A DNA stretch of 64,000 nucleotides from Candidatus Ideonella esbjergensis. GTDB lineage: Bacteria > Pseudomonadota > Gammaproteobacteria > Burkholderiales > Burkholderiaceae_C. The notes beneath the pieces are model-generated. The model saw only the letters and a list, made by a program, of their open reading frames with translations. It was not told the DNA's origin and did no database searches. The DNA lies in contig JADJLP010000002.1 in the NCBI GenBank assembly GCA_016710065.1, forward strand, positions 496,001 through 560,000. Reading direction: 5' to 3'. The first letter of the stretch is position 1. Each line of letters opens with the position of its first letter. Below are positions 17,297-26,309 of this stretch, in pieces. Both the position numbers and the translations under genes were made by a program.

Positions 17297-17980
17297 ATGA
17301 ACTTCCGCATCGCTCCCAGCATCCTTTCGGCCGACTTTGCCCGCCTGGGCGAAGAGGTGCGCAGCGTCATCGCCGCCGGGGCCGACTGGATTCACTTTGA
17401 CGTGATGGACAACCATTACGTGCCCAACCTCACCATCGGCCCGGGCGTGGCCCAAGCCATCAAGCCGCATTGCGTGCGCCCCGACGGCACCCCCGTGCCG
17501 CTGGACGTGCACCTGATGGTGCAACCGGTGGACGCGCTGGCGCTGGAGTTTGCCAAGGCCGGCGCCGACATCATCACCTTCCACCCCGACGCATCCACCC
17601 ACGTGGACCGCACGCTGCAGCTCATTCAGGGCGCGGGCTGCCAGGCCGGCCTGGTGTTCAACCCAGCCATGCCCATCGACGTGCTGGAGTGGACGATCGA
17701 CAAAGTGGATGTGGTGCTGCTGATGAGCGTCAACCCCGGCTTTGGCGGCCAGAGCTTCATCGACAGCACGCTGCGCAAGGCCGAGCAGGTGCGCAAACTG
17801 ATAGCCCAATCCGGCCGTGACATCCGGCTGGAGATCGACGGCGGCATCAAGGTGGACAACATCCGCCGCGTGGCCGACGCCGGCGCCGACACCTTCGTGG
17901 CCGGCAGCGCCATCTTTGGCAAGCCCGACTACGCCGCCGTCATCGCCGCCATGCGCGCTGAACTGGAAGCGCGCCGCTGA
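17297..17980 (+). CDS. cbbE: Ribulose-phosphate 3-epimerase
   Basis: A 227-residue TIM-barrel epimerase interconverting ribulose-5-phosphate and xylulose-5-phosphate for RuBP regeneration. Motifs: IAPSILSADFA, HFDVMDNHYVPN (metal-binding His and Asp), SVNPGFGGQSFI and EIDGGI with the C-terminal phosphate-binding ADTFVAGSAIF. ATG 17297 gives the usual N-terminus and has GGTGG 5 bases upstream; an in-frame GTG at 17288 would add three residues. It is the first gene of the second cbb block, directly downstream of the promoter divergent from cbbR. Confidence 0.96.
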   Translation: MNFRIAPSILSADFARLGEEVRSVIAAGADWIHFDVMDNHYVPNLTIGPGVAQAIKPHCVRPDGTPVPLDVHLMVQPVDALALEFAKAGADIITFHPDASTHVDRTLQLIQGAGCQAGLVFNPAMPIDVLEWTIDKVDVVLLMSVNPGFGGQSFIDSTLRKAEQVRKLIAQSGRDIRLEIDGGIKVDNIRRVADAGADTFVAGSAIFGKPDYAAVIAAMRAELEARR

Positions 17981-18040
17981 ACTGCACACCGCAGAGCACA
18001 CGCGCCGCCAACACACCACAACATAGCCGGAGACCTCGCC

Positions 18041-19141
18041 ATGCCCTTGTCCAACCGCTCCACACTGACCCAGTACCTGATCGAGGAACGCCGCCGCTTC
18101 CCCGAAGCCAGCGGCGCGCTGAACGCGCTCATCCTGGATGTGGCCCTGGCCTGCAAGGCCATTGCCCGCGCGGTGGCCTTTGGCGAACTGGCCGAATCGC
18201 TGGGCGACATGCCCAGCGAGTTGCCCACCGGCGGCGACGTGAATGTGCAAGGCGAGGTGCAGAAGAAGCTTGATGTGCTCAGCAACGAGGTCTTCATCCG
18301 TCGCAACGAATGGTCGGGCCTGCTGGCCGGCATGGCGTCTGAAGAGATGGAAGCGCCGTACCAGATCCCCAAGGCCTACCCGCGCGGCAGCTATCTGCTG
18401 GTGTTCGACCCGCTTGATGGCTCATCCAATATCGACGTCAACGTCTCGGTGGGTTCGATCTTCTCCATCCTGCGCGCGCCCGACGAAGCCATCGCCAGCG
18501 GCCGCGATCTGGTGGAGGCCGATTTCCTGCAACCCGGCACCGCCCAGGTGGCCGCCGGCTATGCGCTCTACGGCCCCACCACCATGTTCATGCTCAGCGT
18601 GGGCAATGGCGTGGCCGGCTTCACGCTCAACCCCAACCTGGGCGAGTTCATGCTGACGCACGCCAACCTCAAGGTGCCGGCCGACACCAAGGAGTTCGCC
18701 ATCAATGCCTCGAACGCGCGCTTCTGGGAGCCGCCGGTCAAGCGCTATGTGGACGAGTGCCTGGCGGGGGCCACCGGCCCGCGCGACAAGGACTTCAACA
18801 TGCGCTGGATCGCCAGCATGGTGGCCGAGGCCCACCGCATCCTGATGCGCGGTGGCGTCTTCATGTACCCGCGCGACACCAAGGACGCCAGCAAACCCGG
18901 CCGCCTGCGCCTGCTGTACGAGGCCAACCCGATTGGCTTTTTGATGGAGCAGGCCGGGGGCCGGGCCTCCACCGGTCGCCAGCCCATTCTGGGCGTGCAG
19001 CCCAGCTCGCTGCACCAGCGCGTGGGCCTGGTGTTTGGCTCCAAGAACGAGGTTGAGCGCATCGAGCGCTACCACCACGAGCCGCCGCCCGCCGACATCT
19101 CGAACCCGCTGTTCGCCACGCGCGGTCTCTTCAGGGACTGA
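18041..19141 (+). CDS. cbbF: Fructose-1,6-bisphosphatase class I
   Basis: A 366-residue class I FBPase, a magnesium-dependent phosphatase acting in the Calvin cycle; in such operons it may also dephosphorylate sedoheptulose-1,7-bisphosphate. The active-site motif DPLDGSSNIDVNVSVG is intact, as are GGVFMYP and the C-terminal GRAS(T) block. The start follows GGAGA about 7 bases upstream. It lies between cbbE and cbbP with gaps of 60 and 43 bases, so it is part of the operon. No separate SBPase gene is seen. Confidence 0.96.
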   Translation: MPLSNRSTLTQYLIEERRRFPEASGALNALILDVALACKAIARAVAFGELAESLGDMPSELPTGGDVNVQGEVQKKLDVLSNEVFIRRNEWSGLLAGMASEEMEAPYQIPKAYPRGSYLLVFDPLDGSSNIDVNVSVGSIFSILRAPDEAIASGRDLVEADFLQPGTAQVAAGYALYGPTTMFMLSVGNGVAGFTLNPNLGEFMLTHANLKVPADTKEFAINASNARFWEPPVKRYVDECLAGATGPRDKDFNMRWIASMVAEAHRILMRGGVFMYPRDTKDASKPGRLRLLYEANPIGFLMEQAGGRASTGRQPILGVQPSSLHQRVGLVFGSKNEVERIERYHHEPPPADISNPLFATRGLFRD

Positions 19142-19184
19142 TCGCGCCGCCGCCACGAATTCAAAAGTAACCGGAGACCTCACC

Positions 19185-20066
19185 ATGTCCGTCAAGCATC
19201 CCATCATCGCCATCACCGGCTCCTCAGGCGCCGGCACTACATCGGTCACACGCACCTTCGAGAACATCTTTCGCCGCGAGAACGTCACCTCGGCCGTCAT
19301 CGAGGGTGACAGTTTTCACCGCTACGACCGCAAGGAGATGAAGCTCAAGCAGGCCGAGGCCGAGAAGCGCGGTGACCAGCACTTCAGCCACTTTGGTGCC
19401 GACAACAACCTGTTCAGCGAGTTGGAGCAGCTCTTTCGCGCCTATGGCGAAACGGGCACCGGCAAGCGCCGCAAGTACCTGCACGACACGGTGGAGGCCG
19501 CGCCCTACAAGCAAGAGCCCGGCACCTTCACGCCCTGGGAAGACGTGCCCGCCGGCACCGACCTGCTGTTCTACGAAGGCCTGCACGGCGCGGTGGTGAC
19601 GCCCGAGGTCAACATCGCCAAGCACCCCGATCTGCTGATCGGCGTGGTGCCGGTCATCAACCTGGAGTGGATACAAAAGCTCTACCGCGACAAGAAGCAG
19701 CGCGGCTACTCGGCCGAGGCGGTGACCGACACGATATTGCGCCGCATGCCCGACTACGTGAACTACATCTGCCCGCAGTTTGCCCACACGCACGTGAACT
19801 TCCAGCGCGTACCCTGCGTGGACACCAGCAACCCCTTCATCGCACGCGACATCCCCAGCCCGGATGAGAGCATCTGCGTGATCCGCTTTGCCAACCCCAA
19901 GGGCATTGATTTCCCCTACCTGCTCAACATGATCGGCGACAGCTTCATGTCGCGCGCCAACACCATCGTGGTACCCGGCGGCAAGATGGACCTGGCCATG
20001 CAGCTGATCTTCACGCCCTTCATCTGGCGAATGATGGAGCGCCGCCAACGCGCAGGAGCGATCTGA
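19185..20066 (+). CDS. cbbP: Phosphoribulokinase
   Basis: A 293-residue bacterial-type (class I) phosphoribulokinase. It phosphorylates ribulose-5-phosphate with ATP to make RuBP, the reaction specific to the Calvin cycle. A P-loop-like GSSGAGTTSVT (residues 12-22), EGDSFHRYDR, and FYEGLHGAVVTPEVN are all present. ATG 19185 follows GGAGA; longer open sequence upstream overlaps cbbF and is not coding in this frame. The transketolase gene begins one base after this stop, so the two are probably translationally coupled. Confidence 0.97.
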   Translation: MSVKHPIIAITGSSGAGTTSVTRTFENIFRRENVTSAVIEGDSFHRYDRKEMKLKQAEAEKRGDQHFSHFGADNNLFSELEQLFRAYGETGTGKRRKYLHDTVEAAPYKQEPGTFTPWEDVPAGTDLLFYEGLHGAVVTPEVNIAKHPDLLIGVVPVINLEWIQKLYRDKKQRGYSAEAVTDTILRRMPDYVNYICPQFAHTHVNFQRVPCVDTSNPFIARDIPSPDESICVIRFANPKGIDFPYLLNMIGDSFMSRANTIVVPGGKMDLAMQLIFTPFIWRMMERRQRAGAI

Positions 20067-20067
20067 C

Positions 20068-22137
20068 ATGGCCAGCAATTCCACCGACGCCGTCATCCGC
20101 CCCGACAACGGCAAGAGCAATGTGCTGGCCAATGCGCTGCGTGCGCTGGCCATGGACGCTGTGCAGCAGGCCAACTCCGGCCACCCCGGCGCGCCCATGG
20201 GCATGGCCGAGATGGCCGTGGCGCTGTGGACGCGCCACCTCAAGCACAACCCCGCCAACCCGCAGTGGTGGGACCGCGACCGCTTTGTGCTGAGCAACGG
20301 CCATGCGTCCATGCTGTTGTACTCGCTGCTCAACCTCACGGGCTATGCGCTGCCCATGGACGAGTTGAAGCGCTTCCGCCAGCGCGGCAGCCTCACGCCC
20401 GGCCACCCGGAGGTGGACCACACGCCCGGCGTTGAGACCACCACCGGCCCGCTGGGCCAGGGCCTCACCAACGCCGTGGGCATGGCGCTGGCCGAGAAGC
20501 TGATGGGCGACGAGTTCAACCGCCCCGGCCACACCGTGGTGGATCACCGCACCTGGGTCTTCCTGGGCGATGGCTGCTTGATGGAAGGTGTGAGCCAGGA
20601 GGCGATTTCGCTGGCCGGCGTGTGGCGCTTGGGCAAGCTCACCGCGCTGTACGACGACAACGGCATCAGCATCGACGGTGCCGTCACCTCCTGGTTTGCC
20701 GACAACACCGCCCAGCGCTTCGCCGCCAGCGGCTGGAACGTGGTGGGCCCGGTGGATGGGCACGACGTGGACGCCATTGACGCCGCCATCACCCAGGCCA
20801 AAGCCAGCACCGACCAACCCACACTGGTGATCTGCCGCACCACCATCGGCAAGGGCTCGCCGGCGCGCGCCGGCACGGCCAAGGCCCATGGCGAGCCACT
20901 GGGCAAGGACGAGATCGCCGCCACCCGCGCCGCACTGGGTTGGAGCGCTGCACCGTTCGAGCTGCCGGCCGACGTGGCCGCGGCCTGGAACGCCAAGGGC
21001 AAGGGCGCCGACATGGAAGGCGCCTGGCGCAGCGAGTGGGCCGCCTACCGCAAGCTGCATGCGGCAGACGCGGTGGAGCTTGAGCGCCGCATGGGCGGCC
21101 AGCTGCCCGCCGGCTTTGAGACCGCGCTGCTGACCACACTGGCCGAGGTGCAGCAAAAGGCCGAGACGGTGGCATCCCGCAAGGCCTCGCAAAAAGCCAT
21201 TGCCATTCTGGCGCCGCAACTGCCCGAACTGCTGGGCGGCTCGGCCGACCTCACCGGCTCCAACCTCACCGACTGGCCGGGTTGCGGTGCAGTGCGTGGC
21301 GGCGAGAAGGGTGGCCGCCACATCAACTACGGCGTGCGCGAATTCGGCATGGCGGCGATCATGAACGGCATCGCGCTGCACGGCGGGTTCATCCCCTTCG
21401 GCGGCACTTTCATGACCTTCAGCGACTACTCGCGCAACGCCATCCGCATGGCCGCGCTGATGAAGCGCCGCGTCATCCACGTCTTCACCCACGACAGCAT
21501 CGGCCTGGGCGAGGACGGCCCCACCCACCAGCCGGTGGAGCACGCCGCCTCGCTGCGCCTCATCCCCGACCTGGATGTGTGGCGCCCTTGCGATGAAGCC
21601 GAAACCCTCACCGCCTGGGGCAGCGCGGTCATGAACGCGCACGGCCCCAGCGCGCTGCTGCTGTCGCGCCAGAACCTGCCGGCCCAGGCCCGCTCGCCCG
21701 AGCAGACGGCGGCCATCTGGCGCGGCGGCTATGTGCTGTCGGATCGGCCGCAGGCCAAGGCCGTGATCATCGCCACGGGTTCGGAAGTGGGCCTGGCCAT
21801 GCAGGCCCAGGCGCTGCTGGACGCGCAGGGCGTTGCGGTGCGCGTGGTCTCCATGCCCAGCACCAGCGTGTTCGACCGGCAAGACGCCACCTACCGCCAG
21901 GGCGTGCTGCTCTCGGGCCTGCCCTGCGTGGCGGTGGAGGCTGGCAGCACCAAGCTCTGGGGCGCCTATGGCTGCACGGCCGTGCTGGGCATAGACCGCT
22001 TCGGTGAATCGGCACCCGGCCCCGAGCTGATGAAGGCGTTCGGCTTCACGCCCGAGAACCTGGCACAGATCGTGGCCACCGAGGCCAAGGGTTTTGCGGG
22101 TGAAGGAGAGCGGCAGTTCCCGCGCTCCTCCAACTGA
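20068..22137 (+). CDS. cbbT: Transketolase
   Basis: A 689-residue thiamine-diphosphate-dependent transketolase moving two-carbon units during RuBP regeneration. Visible are GHPGAPMGMAEMA near the N-terminus, the TPP motif GDGCLMEGVSQEA...DDNG, the pyrimidine domain (MTFSDYSRNAIRMAALM, HDSIGLGEDGPTHQPVE) and the C-terminal domain. The length is normal. It starts one base after cbbP and is followed 10 bases later by the phosphoglycolate phosphatase gene. AGGAG lies upstream inside the end of cbbP. Confidence 0.97.
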   Translation: MASNSTDAVIRPDNGKSNVLANALRALAMDAVQQANSGHPGAPMGMAEMAVALWTRHLKHNPANPQWWDRDRFVLSNGHASMLLYSLLNLTGYALPMDELKRFRQRGSLTPGHPEVDHTPGVETTTGPLGQGLTNAVGMALAEKLMGDEFNRPGHTVVDHRTWVFLGDGCLMEGVSQEAISLAGVWRLGKLTALYDDNGISIDGAVTSWFADNTAQRFAASGWNVVGPVDGHDVDAIDAAITQAKASTDQPTLVICRTTIGKGSPARAGTAKAHGEPLGKDEIAATRAALGWSAAPFELPADVAAAWNAKGKGADMEGAWRSEWAAYRKLHAADAVELERRMGGQLPAGFETALLTTLAEVQQKAETVASRKASQKAIAILAPQLPELLGGSADLTGSNLTDWPGCGAVRGGEKGGRHINYGVREFGMAAIMNGIALHGGFIPFGGTFMTFSDYSRNAIRMAALMKRRVIHVFTHDSIGLGEDGPTHQPVEHAASLRLIPDLDVWRPCDEAETLTAWGSAVMNAHGPSALLLSRQNLPAQARSPEQTAAIWRGGYVLSDRPQAKAVIIATGSEVGLAMQAQALLDAQGVAVRVVSMPSTSVFDRQDATYRQGVLLSGLPCVAVEAGSTKLWGAYGCTAVLGIDRFGESAPGPELMKAFGFTPENLAQIVATEAKGFAGEGERQFPRSSN

Positions 22138-22147
22138 GGCCCACGCC

Positions 22148-22855
22148 ATGCGCTACTCCGTGATCTCCTTCGACCTTGACGGCACGCTGGTGGACACCGC
22201 CAGCGAGATCGCCGAGGCTGCCAACCGCACCCTGGCCGATTTCGGCCTTCCGCGCCAGGAGGTGGCGCTGATCACGGGCTTCATCGGCGCCGGCACGCGC
22301 CAGATGATGATGCAGACGCTGGCCCATGTGATGCTGCAGCAGCCCGCGCTGGCCGACCGTCTGGACGTGGACCAGGTGCTGGCCCGGCTGGACGTGCACT
22401 ACGGTGCCACCGCCGGCCTGCACGCCCAGGCCTACCCCGGCTGCATGCAAGCGCTGGGCAGCCTGCGCAACGCCGGCGTGAAGCTGGCCTGTCTGACCAA
22501 CAAGGAGCACCGCTACGCCATCAAGGTCTTGCAGGCCACCAAGCTGTTCGGCCTGTTCGACTACGTGGTCGGTGGCGATTCGCTGGCCCACCGTAAGCCA
22601 CACCCGCAAACCCTGCGGCATGTGCTCAACGTGCTGGGCGGCGAGGCCCGCCGTGCCGCGCACCTGGGCGATTCACGCACCGACGTGGAAACCGCCCGCG
22701 CCGCAGGTGTGGACGCCTGGGCCGTGCCCTGGGGCTACAACGCTGGCGAGCCCATAGCCGCGTGCAATCCACATCGCATCTTCAACAGCCTGCCCGAGGT
22801 AGCCGAGTTCGTGCTGGAAGCCAACGCCGAACGCTGCCCTGCACCGCACCGCTGA
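22148..22855 (+). CDS. cbbZ: Phosphoglycolate phosphatase
   Basis: A 235-residue HAD-superfamily phosphatase. It removes phosphate from 2-phosphoglycolate, the toxic product of RuBisCO oxygenation. HAD motif I is FDLDGTLVDTA (residues 6-16), motif II ACLTNKEHR, and motifs III/IV include HRKPHP and HLGDSRTDVETARAAG. The start at 22148 gives MRYSVISFDLDG; open sequence further upstream overlaps transketolase. Its place in the operon matches cbbZ (gph) of other chemoautotrophs. Confidence 0.94.
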   Translation: MRYSVISFDLDGTLVDTASEIAEAANRTLADFGLPRQEVALITGFIGAGTRQMMMQTLAHVMLQQPALADRLDVDQVLARLDVHYGATAGLHAQAYPGCMQALGSLRNAGVKLACLTNKEHRYAIKVLQATKLFGLFDYVVGGDSLAHRKPHPQTLRHVLNVLGGEARRAAHLGDSRTDVETARAAGVDAWAVPWGYNAGEPIAACNPHRIFNSLPEVAEFVLEANAERCPAPHR

Positions 22856-22869
22856 GCGGCTTCATGGTC

Positions 22870-22889
22870 ATTCCCGCGCAGGCGGGAAT
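22870..22889. repeat. dRS3-like repeat unit between cbbZ and cbbG
   Basis: ATTCCCGCGCAGGCGGGAAT is identical over all 20 bases to the unit at 10541-10560. It lies 15 bases after the cbbZ stop inside an operon. It could form a short hairpin in the transcript. Confidence 0.8.
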
Positions 22890-22939
22890 CCACCCGCCGG
22901 CACCACACCCCCATTCGCAACCCCTACCCCACCCACATC

Positions 22940-23947
22940 ATGACCATCAAGATAGGCATCAACGGATTCGGCCGCATCGGCCGCATGGTTTTCCGCGCTG
23001 CGGTGCAGAACTTCAAGGACGTCGAAGTCGTCGGCATCAACGACCTGCTCGAGCCCGACTACCTGGCCTACATGCTCAAGTACGACAGCGTGCACGGCCG
23101 TTTCAAGGGTGAAGTCTCGGTGGACGGCAGCAACCTGATCGTCAACGGCAAGAAGATCCGCCTGACCGCCGTCAAAGACCCGGCCGAGCTGGCCTGGGGC
23201 GACATCGGCGCCGACATCATCATCGAGTCCACCGGCCTGTTCCTGACCAAGGAAGCCGGTGAGAAGCACCTGGCCGCCGGTGCCAAGAAAGTCATCTTCT
23301 CGGCCCCCAGCAAGGACGACACGCCGATGTTCGTCTACGGCGTCAACGACAAGACCTACGCCGGCCAGGCCATCATCTCCAACGCCTCGTGCACCACTAA
23401 CTGCCTGGCCCCGGTGGCCAAGGTGCTGAATGACAACTTCGGCATCAAACGCGGCCTGATGACCACCGTGCACGCCGCCACGGCGACGCAGAAGACCGTG
23501 GACGGCCCCAGCAACAAAGACTGGCGCGGCGGCCGCGGCATCCTGGAAAACATCATCCCCAGCAGCACCGGTGCCGCCAAGGCCGTGGGCGTGGTCATCC
23601 CCGAGCTCAACAAGAAGATCACCGGCATGGCCTTCCGCGTGCCCACCTCTGACGTGAGCGTGGTGGACCTGACGGTTGAGCTGGTCAAGGAAGCCAGCTA
23701 TGCCGACATCTGCGCGGCGATGAAGGCCGCCAGCGAGGGCGCCATGAAGGGTGTGCTGGGCTACACCGAAGACAAGGTGGTGGCCACCGACTTCCGAGGC
23801 GAGCCCTGCACCAGCGTGTTCGACGCCGACGCCGGCATTGCACTGGACAAGACCTTCGTGAAGGTGGTGAGCTGGTACGACAACGAGTGGGGCTACTCGA
23901 ACAAGTGCCTGGAGATGGCGCGCGTGATCGGCGCCCACGGCCGCTGA
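22940..23947 (+). CDS. cbbG: Glyceraldehyde-3-phosphate dehydrogenase
   Basis: A 335-residue GAPDH catalysing the reductive step from 1,3-bisphosphoglycerate (or its glycolytic reverse). The Rossmann motif GINGFGRIGR is at residues 6-15. Acidic GINDL after strand 2 suggests NAD rather than NADP preference. The catalytic cysteine is in SNASCTTNCLAPV, the histidine in TTVHAAT, and WYDNEWGYSN closes the domain. No strong ribosome binding site is visible before ATG 22940, so expression may depend on read-through from upstream genes. Confidence 0.97.
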   Translation: MTIKIGINGFGRIGRMVFRAAVQNFKDVEVVGINDLLEPDYLAYMLKYDSVHGRFKGEVSVDGSNLIVNGKKIRLTAVKDPAELAWGDIGADIIIESTGLFLTKEAGEKHLAAGAKKVIFSAPSKDDTPMFVYGVNDKTYAGQAIISNASCTTNCLAPVAKVLNDNFGIKRGLMTTVHAATATQKTVDGPSNKDWRGGRGILENIIPSSTGAAKAVGVVIPELNKKITGMAFRVPTSDVSVVDLTVELVKEASYADICAAMKAASEGAMKGVLGYTEDKVVATDFRGEPCTSVFDADAGIALDKTFVKVVSWYDNEWGYSNKCLEMARVIGAHGR

Positions 23948-23961
23948 ACAGGAGCACCGCC

Positions 23962-25152
23962 ATGAACGTGATCCGCTTTACTGACCTCGTTGCCCAAGGC
24001 AAAGCCAAAGGCCAGCGCGTCTTCATCCGTGCCGACCTGAACGTGCCGCAGGACGACGCCGGGAACATCACCGAAGACACGCGCATCCGCGCCTCGGTGC
24101 CCTGCATCCAGATGGCGCTGGACGCAGGCGCCGCCGTGATGGTCACCAGCCACCTGGGCCGCCCGACCGAGGGTGAGTTCAAGCCTGCCGATTCGCTGGC
24201 CCCAGTGGCCCAGCGCCTGGGCGAGTTGCTGGGCCGCGAGGTGCCGCTGGTGAGCAACTGGGTTGACGGCGTGGCTGTGAAGCCCGGCCAGGTCGTGCTG
24301 CTGGAAAACTGCCGGGTCAACAAAGGCGAGAAAAAGAACAACGAAGAGCTGGCCAAGAAGATGGCCGCGCTGTGCGACATCTTCGTGCACGACGCCTTCG
24401 GCACCGCCCACCGTGCCGAGGCTTCCACCTACGGCATCGCCCAGTTCGCAAGACAAGCCTGCGCCGGCCCGCTGCTGGCGGCAGAGATCGACGCCATCAC
24501 CAAGGCCCTGGCAACGCCCAGGCGGCCACTGGTGGCTATCGTCGCGGGCAGCAAGGTCAGCACCAAGCTGACGATCCTCAAGGCGCTGTCCGAAAAGGTC
24601 GACGGCCTGATCGTCGGCGGCGGCATCGCCAACACCTTCATGCTGGCTGCCGGCCTGAAGATCGGCAAGAGCCTGGCCGAGCCCGACCTCATCGGCGAAG
24701 CCAAGGCCGTCATCGAAGCCATGAAGGCCCGTGGCGCGGCCGTGCCCATTCCCGAAGACGTGGTCTGCGCCAAGGAATTCAAGGCCGACGCCGTGGCGAC
24801 GGTGAAGGCGGCGTCAGACGTGGCCGACGACGACCTCATCCTCGACATCGGCCCCCAGACTGCGGCCAAGCTGGCGGCGCAACTCAAGGCCGCCGGCACC
24901 ATCGTCTGGAACGGCCCGGTGGGCGTGTTCGAGTTCGCGGCGTTCGAAGGCGGCACCAGGACAATAGCCCAGGCGATTGCCGAAAGCAGCGCCTTCAGCA
25001 TCGCCGGTGGTGGCGACACGCTGGCGGCCATCGCCAAGTACGGCATCGAAAAGCAGGTGGGCTACATCTCCACCGGCGGCGGCGCCTTCCTCGAAGTGCT
25101 GGAGGGCAAGACGCTGCCGGCGTTCGAGATCCTCAGCCGCAGAGCGGCATGA
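23962..25152 (+). CDS. cbbK: Phosphoglycerate kinase
   Basis: A 396-residue two-domain kinase that phosphorylates 3-phosphoglycerate with ATP. It has the N-terminal substrate motif RADLNVPQDD, TSHLGRPTEG, the hinge region and the C-terminal nucleotide site GGGIANTF and WNGPVGVFEF, ending with STGGGAFLEVLEGK. ATG 23962 follows AGGAG and gives a normal N-terminus. It is 14 bases after cbbG. A structured 78-base element begins 2 bases after its stop, before the aldolase gene. Confidence 0.97.
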   Translation: MNVIRFTDLVAQGKAKGQRVFIRADLNVPQDDAGNITEDTRIRASVPCIQMALDAGAAVMVTSHLGRPTEGEFKPADSLAPVAQRLGELLGREVPLVSNWVDGVAVKPGQVVLLENCRVNKGEKKNNEELAKKMAALCDIFVHDAFGTAHRAEASTYGIAQFARQACAGPLLAAEIDAITKALATPRRPLVAIVAGSKVSTKLTILKALSEKVDGLIVGGGIANTFMLAAGLKIGKSLAEPDLIGEAKAVIEAMKARGAAVPIPEDVVCAKEFKADAVATVKAASDVADDDLILDIGPQTAAKLAAQLKAAGTIVWNGPVGVFEFAAFEGGTRTIAQAIAESSAFSIAGGGDTLAAIAKYGIEKQVGYISTGGGAFLEVLEGKTLPAFEILSRRAA

Positions 25153-25154
25153 AG

Positions 25155-25232
25155 CACCCGGTTGCGGGGTACCGCAACCACCCTCCGCGAGGGTGCGCAG
25201 GCCGCTTGGGAGCGGCCCGGCGCTGGCCTGCG
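25155..25232. repeat. 78-nt structured intercistronic element, copy A
   Basis: The element begins 2 bases after the cbbK stop. Stem 1 is GGTTGCGG (25160-25167), loop GGTA, CCGCAACC (25172-25179). Stem 2 is CACCCTC, loop CGC, GAGGGTG (25179-25195). The outer stem 3 is CGCAGGCC (25196-25203) with GGCCTGCG (25225-25232), around the inner hairpin GCCGCT TGGG AGCGGC (25201-25216). A gap-free relative lies at 35411-35488; all 12 differences between the two fall in six compensated base pairs. It may be a structured RNA or a mobile hairpin repeat. Confidence 0.75.
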
Positions 25233-25266
25233 GTGGCCTGACCCATTTCTACAAAGGAGACTTCCC

Positions 25267-26304
25267 ATGGCCCTCATTTCCCTGCGTCAGATGCTGGACC
25301 ACGCCGCTGAAAACAGCTACGGCGTGCCGGCCTTCAACGTCAACAACCTGGAGCAGATCCACGCCATCATGCAGGCCGCCCAGGCCACCGACAGCCCGGT
25401 GATCCTGCAGGCCAGCGCCGGTGCGCGCAAGTACGCGGGCGAGGCCTATCTGCGCCACATGGTGCTGGCCGCCATCGAGACGCATCCCGACATCCCCGTC
25501 TGCCTGCACCAGGACCACGGCGCCTCGGCGGCGGTGTGCACCCAGGCCATCCAGTCGGGCTTTTCCAGCGTGATGATGGACGGCTCGCTGATGGAAGACG
25601 CCAAGACCCCGTCCAGCTACGACTACAACGTGAATGTCACGGCGGCGGTGTGCAAGATGGCGCACGCGGTGGGTGTGAGTGTGGAGGGCGAACTGGGCTG
25701 CCTGGGATCGCTGGAAACCGGCGATGCGGGTGAGGAGGACGGCGTGGGTGCGGTGGGCAAGCTGACCCACGACCAGATGCTGACCGACCCGGCCGAGGCC
25801 AAGGATTTTGTGGCCAAGACCGGCGTGGACGCGCTGGCCATCGCCATCGGCACCAGCCACGGCGCCTACAAGTTCACCCGCCCGCCCACCGGCGAGGTGC
25901 TGGCCATCGCCCGCATCGCGCAGATCAACGCCGCCATCCCCAACACCCACCTGGTGATGCACGGCTCCAGCAGCGTGCCGCAGGAGTGGCTGGCCATCAT
26001 CCGCCAGTACGGCGGCGACCTGAAGGAGACCTACGGCGTGCCGGTGGAAGAGATCGTGCGCGGCATCGCCAGCGGCGTGCGCAAGGTCAACATCGACACC
26101 GACATCCGTTTGGCCATGACCGGCGCGATGCGGCAACTGTTTGCCACCCAGCCGGCCGAGTTCGACCCGCGCAAAGCCCTGGCCGCCGCCACCAAGGCTG
26201 CGGCCGGCATCTGCAAGGCGCGTTTCGAGGCCTTTGGCTGTGCGGGCCAGGCCAGCAAGATGAAGCCCGTGTCGCTGGACGCGATGGTCAAGCGTTACGC
26301 CTGA
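25267..26304 (+). CDS. cbbA: Fructose-bisphosphate aldolase class II
   Basis: A 345-residue zinc-dependent class II aldolase, Calvin-cycle subtype, which makes fructose-1,6-bisphosphate and probably also sedoheptulose-1,7-bisphosphate. Zinc and substrate motifs are CLHQDHGAS, VEGELG, AIGTSHGAYK and VMHGSSS; RKVNIDTDIR closes the barrel. ATG 25267 follows AAAGGAG; in-frame codons upstream fall in the structured element. It is followed 5 bases later by cbbY. Confidence 0.97.
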   Translation: MALISLRQMLDHAAENSYGVPAFNVNNLEQIHAIMQAAQATDSPVILQASAGARKYAGEAYLRHMVLAAIETHPDIPVCLHQDHGASAAVCTQAIQSGFSSVMMDGSLMEDAKTPSSYDYNVNVTAAVCKMAHAVGVSVEGELGCLGSLETGDAGEEDGVGAVGKLTHDQMLTDPAEAKDFVAKTGVDALAIAIGTSHGAYKFTRPPTGEVLAIARIAQINAAIPNTHLVMHGSSSVPQEWLAIIRQYGGDLKETYGVPVEEIVRGIASGVRKVNIDTDIRLAMTGAMRQLFATQPAEFDPRKALAAATKAAAGICKARFEAFGCAGQASKMKPVSLDAMVKRYA

Positions 26305-26309
26305 CGTTG

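Noticed and set aside
19035..19184. Longer start for phosphoribulokinase inside cbbF
   Set aside because: The extra 50 codons lie within cbbF in another frame; ATG 19185 has GGAGA upstream and the family N-terminus.
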